64,000 nucleotides of DNA from the NCBI GenBank assembly GCA_040881785.1, contig JBBECO010000221.1:9663-73662 (forward strand), in the 5' to 3' direction. Of the stretch, positions 60,361-64,000 are shown one piece after another. Numbering within the stretch: the first letter of the stretch is position 1; each line of letters starts with the position of its first letter. Under the pieces are notes generated by a model. The model ran no database searches and was not told the DNA's origin. It saw only the letters and a list, made by a program, of their open reading frames with translations. The stretch is from JACDCA01 sp040881785. Lineage in GTDB: Bacteria > Acidobacteriota > Vicinamibacteria > Vicinamibacterales > 2-12-FULL-66-21. The position numbers and the translations under genes were made by a program.

Positions 60361-62268
60361 TCACGCGGTGCCGGTCTGTGGCTTCAGCAGCAGGAACCCG
60401 AGCGGCGGCAGGTTCAGCCGCAGCGACTGCGCATGGCCATGGGACGGCAGCGCCTCGGCAAAGACGACGCCCTCGTTGCCGAGGTTGCTGCCGCCGTAGA
60501 CGTGGCTGTCGCTGTTGATGACTTCATCGAACGGGCCGGCGACCGGCACGCCGATGCGATAGCCGTCGCGGGGCACCGGCGTGAAGTTGACGATCGCCAC
60601 GGCCAGCTCGCCACGCGTCCCGCGGCGCAGAAACGAGACGACGCTGTTTTCGTTGTCGTTGCAGTCGATCCATTCGAAGCCACGGGGGTCGAAGTCGCGC
60701 TGATGGAGCGCCGGCTCGGCGGCATACGCGCGGTTCATGTCCCGGACGAACTGCTGGAGGCCGCCGTGGAACGGCCGGTCGATCAGATGCCAGTCGAGGC
60801 TGTGGTCGTAGTTCCACTCGCGGCCCTGGCCGAACTCGCACCCCATGAACATCAACTTCTTGCCGGGGTGCGCGAACATGAATCCGTAGAGCGCGCGCAG
60901 CGTGGCGGCCTTCTGCCAGTTGTCGCCAGGGACCTTCCCGAACATCGACCCCTTGCCGTGGACGACTTCGTCGTGCGAGAACGGCAGGATGAAGTTCTCG
61001 CTGAAGGCGTAGAGCAGCGAGAACGTCACGTGGCGGTGATGCCAGCGCCGGTGCACGGGATCCTCCTTGACGTACTCGAGGATGTCGTTCATCCAGCCCA
61101 TGTTCCACTTGTACGTGAACCCGAGACCGCCGACGTACGTCGGGCGGCTGACCGACGGCCAGGATGTCGACTCCTCGGCAATGGTGATCGACCCGGGATG
61201 CTCGGCGTGCGTGAGCGTGTTGAGCTGCCGGAGGAACTCGATCGCCTCGAGGTTCTCCCGGCCACCGAAGCGGTTGGGGATCCAGTCGGCCTGCTCGCGT
61301 GAGTAGTCCAGATACAGCATCGAGGCCACCGCGTCGACCCGAAGACCGTCGATGTGGAACTCCGCCAGCCAGTACAGCGCGTTGGCGAGGAGGAAGTTGC
61401 GGACCTCGTTGCGGCCGTAATTGAAGATCAGCGTCCCCCAGTCGCGGTGTTCGCCCTGCCGCGGATCCGAGTGTTCGTACAGCGCGCTGCCGTCGAATTG
61501 CGCGAGCGCGTAGGCGTCTTTCGGAAAATGCCCGGGCACCCAGTCGAGGATCACACCGATCCCGTGCTGATGGCAGGCGTCCACGAAGGCCTTGAACTGC
61601 TGCGGGGTGCCGAAGCGGCTGGTGGGCGCGTAGAAGCCGGTGACCTGGTAGCCCCACGATCCCGAGAACGGGTGCTCCATCACCGGCAGGAGCTCGATAT
61701 GGGTGTAGCCCATCTCCTTCACGTAGGGAATCAGCCGCTCCGCGAGCTCGGCGTACGTGAGGTAGCGATCCCCTTCTTCAGGGATCCGCGCCCAGGAGCC
61801 GAGGTGCACCTCGTACGTCGAGAGGGGCGCGTCGAACCAGGAGTCGCGCGACACGCGCGCGCGCATCCACGCCTCGTCGTGCCACGCGTAGTCGGGGCGG
61901 CAGATGATCGACGCCGTCGCCGGCGGCAGCTCGAAGGCCGCGCCGTAGGGATCCGACTTGAGGAGGAGCGCGCCGTGACGCGTGTGCAGCTCGAACTTGT
62001 AGCGCTGCCCTGCGCGGGCCGCCGGGATGACGGCCTCCCACACCCCGCTCGCACCGAGGAGCGTCATGGGATGCGTGCGGCCGTCCCACTCGTTGAAATC
62101 GCCGACGACCGACACCCGGTCGGCATTGGGCGCCCAGACGGCGAAGTGCACGACCTCCGCGCCGTCGACCGTGAGCGGGTGCGCGCCCAGCTTGTCGTAG
62201 ATCCGCGTGTGGTTGCCTTCGCCGAAGAGGTAAAGGTCGTAGTCGGTGATGACCTTGCTGGCGGTCAT
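60361..62268 (-). CDS. glgB: 1,4-alpha-glucan branching enzyme
   Basis: The 635-residue GH13 enzyme makes alpha-1,6 branches in glycogen. It has a CBM48 N-terminus (DLYLFGEGNHTRIYDKLG, FAVWAPNADRVSVVGDFNEW), then the GH13 barrel with the nucleophile Asp in GLRVDAVASML, the acid Glu in TIAEESTSWP and the third Asp in FSHDEVVHGKGSM. I start it at ATG 62268, which overlaps the stop of the preceding gene (ATGA). The frame is open another 66 codons upstream, but that part is only the shadow of the preceding gene. No other glycogen gene is next to it in this window. Confidence 0.95.
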   Translation of the reverse strand: MTASKVITDYDLYLFGEGNHTRIYDKLGAHPLTVDGAEVVHFAVWAPNADRVSVVGDFNEWDGRTHPMTLLGASGVWEAVIPAARAGQRYKFELHTRHGALLLKSDPYGAAFELPPATASIICRPDYAWHDEAWMRARVSRDSWFDAPLSTYEVHLGSWARIPEEGDRYLTYAELAERLIPYVKEMGYTHIELLPVMEHPFSGSWGYQVTGFYAPTSRFGTPQQFKAFVDACHQHGIGVILDWVPGHFPKDAYALAQFDGSALYEHSDPRQGEHRDWGTLIFNYGRNEVRNFLLANALYWLAEFHIDGLRVDAVASMLYLDYSREQADWIPNRFGGRENLEAIEFLRQLNTLTHAEHPGSITIAEESTSWPSVSRPTYVGGLGFTYKWNMGWMNDILEYVKEDPVHRRWHHRHVTFSLLYAFSENFILPFSHDEVVHGKGSMFGKVPGDNWQKAATLRALYGFMFAHPGKKLMFMGCEFGQGREWNYDHSLDWHLIDRPFHGGLQQFVRDMNRAYAAEPALHQRDFDPRGFEWIDCNDNENSVVSFLRRGTRGELAVAIVNFTPVPRDGYRIGVPVAGPFDEVINSDSHVYGGSNLGNEGVVFAEALPSHGHAQSLRLNLPPLGFLLLKPQTGTA

Positions 62269-62834
62269 GAAGCGGTATCGAGGGATGCGGCGGCGGGTCC
62301 ACCGGCCAGGCGGCCGACCGACGTCGCGAGCCAGGTACCGCGGGTGGCTTCTCCGGGGCGATCGCCCGGGCCTTCGAGCGATGTCACGCCTTGTGCGTGA
62401 TACACCGGACACCAGCCGGACACGCCCGACACCAGCGTGGCGAGGCCGGCGGCGCGCATCGGCCACCTGAGGACGCGCGGCGCGAGGCCGCCGGCGAGCA
62501 GCAGCGCGGCGCCGGCGCCGGCGCGGATGATCCGCTCGGCGTCGCCGACGTTCTGCACCGCCAGGCGGTCGTGCAGGTCCTCGCGCGTCAGCATCTCCAG
62601 CTCGACGAGCGCGCCGCCGAGCGTGTCGTTGTCGGGTTCGACGAGCGCGGGGCCGCCGACGCCGAGGTCGATCGTCGGGGTCCGGCGTCTGCCGCCGTTG
62701 AGCGCTTTCGCGCGCTCGAGCGCGGCCGCGTCCTCGTCGATGTTGATGTAGTGGTGGGGAACCCCCAGCCGCCGAAGATGCCGCAGCGAGCGCTGCGAAT
62801 CCTCACACCAGTCTGCGCCATACACAGTCAGCAT
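62265..62834 (-). CDS. Glutaredoxin-like domain fused to a DUF2892 membrane region
   Basis: The 189-residue protein starts MLTVYGADWCEDSQRSLRHL, a glutaredoxin-like fold with a C-x-x-S site, so it can make mixed disulfides but not the full dithiol exchange. The middle has the usual NGGRRRTPTI cis-Pro region. The C-terminal part (NVGDAERIIRAGAGAALLLA, GWCPVYHAQG) is DUF2892, a two-helix membrane module also found at the end of rhodanese YgaP. It is coupled to glgB by a four-base overlap. The redox partner and any link to glycogen are unknown. Confidence 0.75.
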   Translation of the reverse strand: MLTVYGADWCEDSQRSLRHLRRLGVPHHYINIDEDAAALERAKALNGGRRRTPTIDLGVGGPALVEPDNDTLGGALVELEMLTREDLHDRLAVQNVGDAERIIRAGAGAALLLAGGLAPRVLRWPMRAAGLATLVSGVSGWCPVYHAQGVTSLEGPGDRPGEATRGTWLATSVGRLAGGPAAASLDTAS

Positions 62835-62837
62835 CGT

Positions 62838-62937
62838 GTCAACTTCCAAGAATCCAACTTCCAACAATCCAACTACCAACTGCCAACTGCCCAAGTCCCT
62901 TTTGGAGTTTGGAAGTTGGAGGTTGGAAGTTGGCGAC
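62838..62937. repeat. CCAACTTCCAA repeats, inverted pair
   Basis: Several copies of ATCCAACTTCCAA-type units are followed by their complement (TTGGAAGTTGGAGGTTGGAAG). Together they can form a hairpin spanning the gap between two minus-strand genes. Confidence 0.65.
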
Positions 62938-62943
62938 TTGTCT

Positions 62944-63570
62944 TCAGCCAGCCAGAAGCAGGCTGGCGGCAACCAGCGACAGCGATCCGAGCAACAGCCA
63001 CGGGGCCACGGCAGCCGGCGTCGAGCGTCCGGCAGGCGGCGGATTCGTCTCGCTGGCCCACACGGCCACCTGCTGCCAGGCAGCAAACACGACGCCAAGT
63101 GCGGCGACGGCAAGCGCCCAGCCGAGCGTGAGCAGCACCGCAGGCACGCCGGCGCGCATCCCGGGGATCCATGCCGCCAGAACCCCCGACACCAGCAGCG
63201 CGAGACCGGCGAACACGGCAATGAGCTTCAACTGTGAGAGGGCGCGGTCGGCCGCCTGCCGCCGCAGCTCTGCCGCGAGCGCCCGCTCCGCGCGTGCCCG
63301 CTCGCTCTCGAGCGTGTCGCGCTCGAGCGTCATCCGCGCCTTGTCGCGATCGAATGCTTCCTTCAGGGCCGCGACGACCACACCGGCGAGGTGAGCCTCA
63401 AGACGTCCCAGGGGTCCTGAGGGTCCGAGGGTCCGAGGGTCCGAAGGTCCGGACGGTCCGAGGGTCGCGCGGTCCGAGGGTCCGGACCCTTCGGACCTTT
63501 CGGACCTTTCGGACCCTAGCGCGAGGCTGCTCACGACGTCGAGGACCTTGAGCCACGGGGCGGTCGCCAT
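62944..63570 (-). CDS. Membrane protein with a repeat-encoded linker
   Basis: The 208-residue protein has a short N-terminus (MATAPWLKVLDVVSSLALG), then a Ser/Pro/Gly-rich stretch at about 20-55 (SERSERSEG, SGPSDPRTLGPSGP) that is encoded by a GGTCCGAGG DNA repeat. A charged coiled coil follows (KARMTLERDTLESERARAER), then three hydrophobic segments (about 115-135, 145-165 and 190-207). The layout recalls phage-holin-superfamily (DUF1469-like) proteins, but the match is weak. It may share a transcript with the small gene upstream at 63580-63885. Confidence 0.6.
   Translation of the reverse strand: MATAPWLKVLDVVSSLALGSERSERSEGSGPSDRATLGPSGPSDPRTLGPSGPLGRLEAHLAGVVVAALKEAFDRDKARMTLERDTLESERARAERALAAELRRQAADRALSQLKLIAVFAGLALLVSGVLAAWIPGMRAGVPAVLLTLGWALAVAALGVVFAAWQQVAVWASETNPPPAGRSTPAAVAPWLLLGSLSLVAASLLLAG
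63405..63515. repeat. GGTCCGAGG repeat block inside a coding sequence
   Basis: Units of GGTCCGAGG run in one orientation and then the complement (CGGACCTTT, CGGACCCTT), all within the gene at 62944-63570. The same unit occurs at 40398-40425. Confidence 0.7.
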
Positions 63571-63579
63571 ACTGCCAGC

Positions 63580-63885
63580 TTAGGTGCCTCGCGCCGGCAG
63601 ATGCAAGCGCGGCTCTGTCAGACGACGCTCGGCCAGGATCGCGTCGATGTGGGCGCTGACGAGGCCCGGCAGATCGTCGAGCGGACCGTGGAGCGTAAAG
63701 ACCTTGCGGAACCTCGGGCCGCTGATCGCCAGGTCCCATCCCTTGCCGGATTGCGAGCGGAACAGCGCCAGCTTCCAGTTCTCGAACGACGGTCGCCAGC
63801 GCTTGACGGCCGCGCGCACGGCGGCAGCCAGCTCGGCGCGCGTGGCGGCGTCGAGGACTTGCGGGCAGGTCATTGTCACGGGCAT
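63580..63885 (-). CDS. Small conserved hypothetical protein
   Basis: The 101-residue protein begins MPVTMTCPQVLDAATRAELA and has a basic, Trp-containing centre (VKRWRPSFENWKLALFRSQS). I do not recognise a family and see no catalytic motif or membrane segment. It lies nine bases before the membrane-protein gene on the same strand, so the two may be co-transcribed. Its upstream region is taken up by the repeat block at the window edge. Confidence 0.5.
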   Translation of the reverse strand: MPVTMTCPQVLDAATRAELAAAVRAAVKRWRPSFENWKLALFRSQSGKGWDLAISGPRFRKVFTLHGPLDDLPGLVSAHIDAILAERRLTEPRLHLPARGT

Positions 63886-63886
63886 C

Positions 63887-64000
63887 GAATCCCTAATCCC
63901 TAATCTCTAATCTCTAATCTCTGATCCCGAATCCCGAGTCCCGAATCCCGAGTCCCGAGTCCCGAGTCCCGAGTCCCGAGTCCCGAGTCCCGAGTCCCGA
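63887..64000. repeat. Heptamer repeats TAATCCC / GTCCCGA up to the window edge
   Basis: The block starts with TAATCTC units and changes gradually into an almost perfect array of GTCCCGA (7 bp, about ten copies) that continues beyond the window. It shares its sequence style with the block at 45976-46145. Confidence 0.75.

Noticed and set aside
1..64000. CRISPR array
   Set aside because: The tandem repeats seen are 7-20 bp units without unique spacers, and no cas gene is present.

Overview
The window is high-GC, densely coded bacterial chromosome. Two VWA proteins of the type abundant in Acidobacteria, an M2 (ACE-like) peptidase, the mix of stress proteins and many short intergenic repeat families fit an Acidobacteriota member, probably near Vicinamibacteria. 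That placement is inference from gene content; no rRNA gene is present.

Region 1 (1-35.1 kb) is a stress and dormancy gene neighbourhood: BON-domain proteins, tandem universal stress proteins, a giant cyclic beta-glucan synthase, acyl-CoA synthetase, CapA, Hsp20, RtcB RNA ligase, PolX, TerB, FtsH, two sensor kinases and a LOV-domain phosphatase. Its striking property is decay. From about 9 to 28 kb at least a dozen genes are broken by in-frame stops, frameshifts or clean internal deletions: the glucan synthase, rtcA, a WbqC-like gene, a cardiolipin synthase/glycosyltransferase chimera, a BON gene, an MBL-fold hydrolase, a second acyl-CoA ligase, archease, ligA, a GTPase, carbamate kinase, ornithine carbamoyltransferase and a Lon-type protease. 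They sit between intact genes, often with the old operon overlaps still visible. 30-35 kb then carries an apparently intact signalling set, ending in a LOV-PP2C photoreceptor phosphatase with its flavin cysteine.

Region 2 (35.2-40.3 kb) is a tRNA-Ser(GGA) gene followed by a 4.95-kb segment bounded by a 21-bp direct repeat of the tRNA 3' end (35294-35314 and 40245-40265). This is the signature of site-specific integration, but no integrase is visible. All four cargo genes lie on one strand and nearly touch: mntA-hepT (toxin-antitoxin), an SNF2 helicase and a SWIM zinc-finger protein. This is a good candidate for a small defence island.

Region 3 (40.4-64 kb) looks intact. It holds an FGE-like protein, two small membrane proteins, a 1,234-aa double-kinase hybrid sensor, a type II NADH dehydrogenase, a two-gene operon of an amidase/hydrolase/caspase-like triple-domain protein with a zinc metallopeptidase, two VWA proteins, an M2 peptidase, a second TerB protein, an ABC-F ATPase, a response regulator and the glycogen branching enzyme. 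Between these genes, and sometimes inside them, lie several short repeat families: GATCGCTAATC-type, GTCCCGA, GGTCCGAGG, CGGAGG, CCAACTTCCAA and QPFRAA-encoding palindromes. They form long inverted repeats and have added low-complexity tails or linkers to neighbouring proteins.
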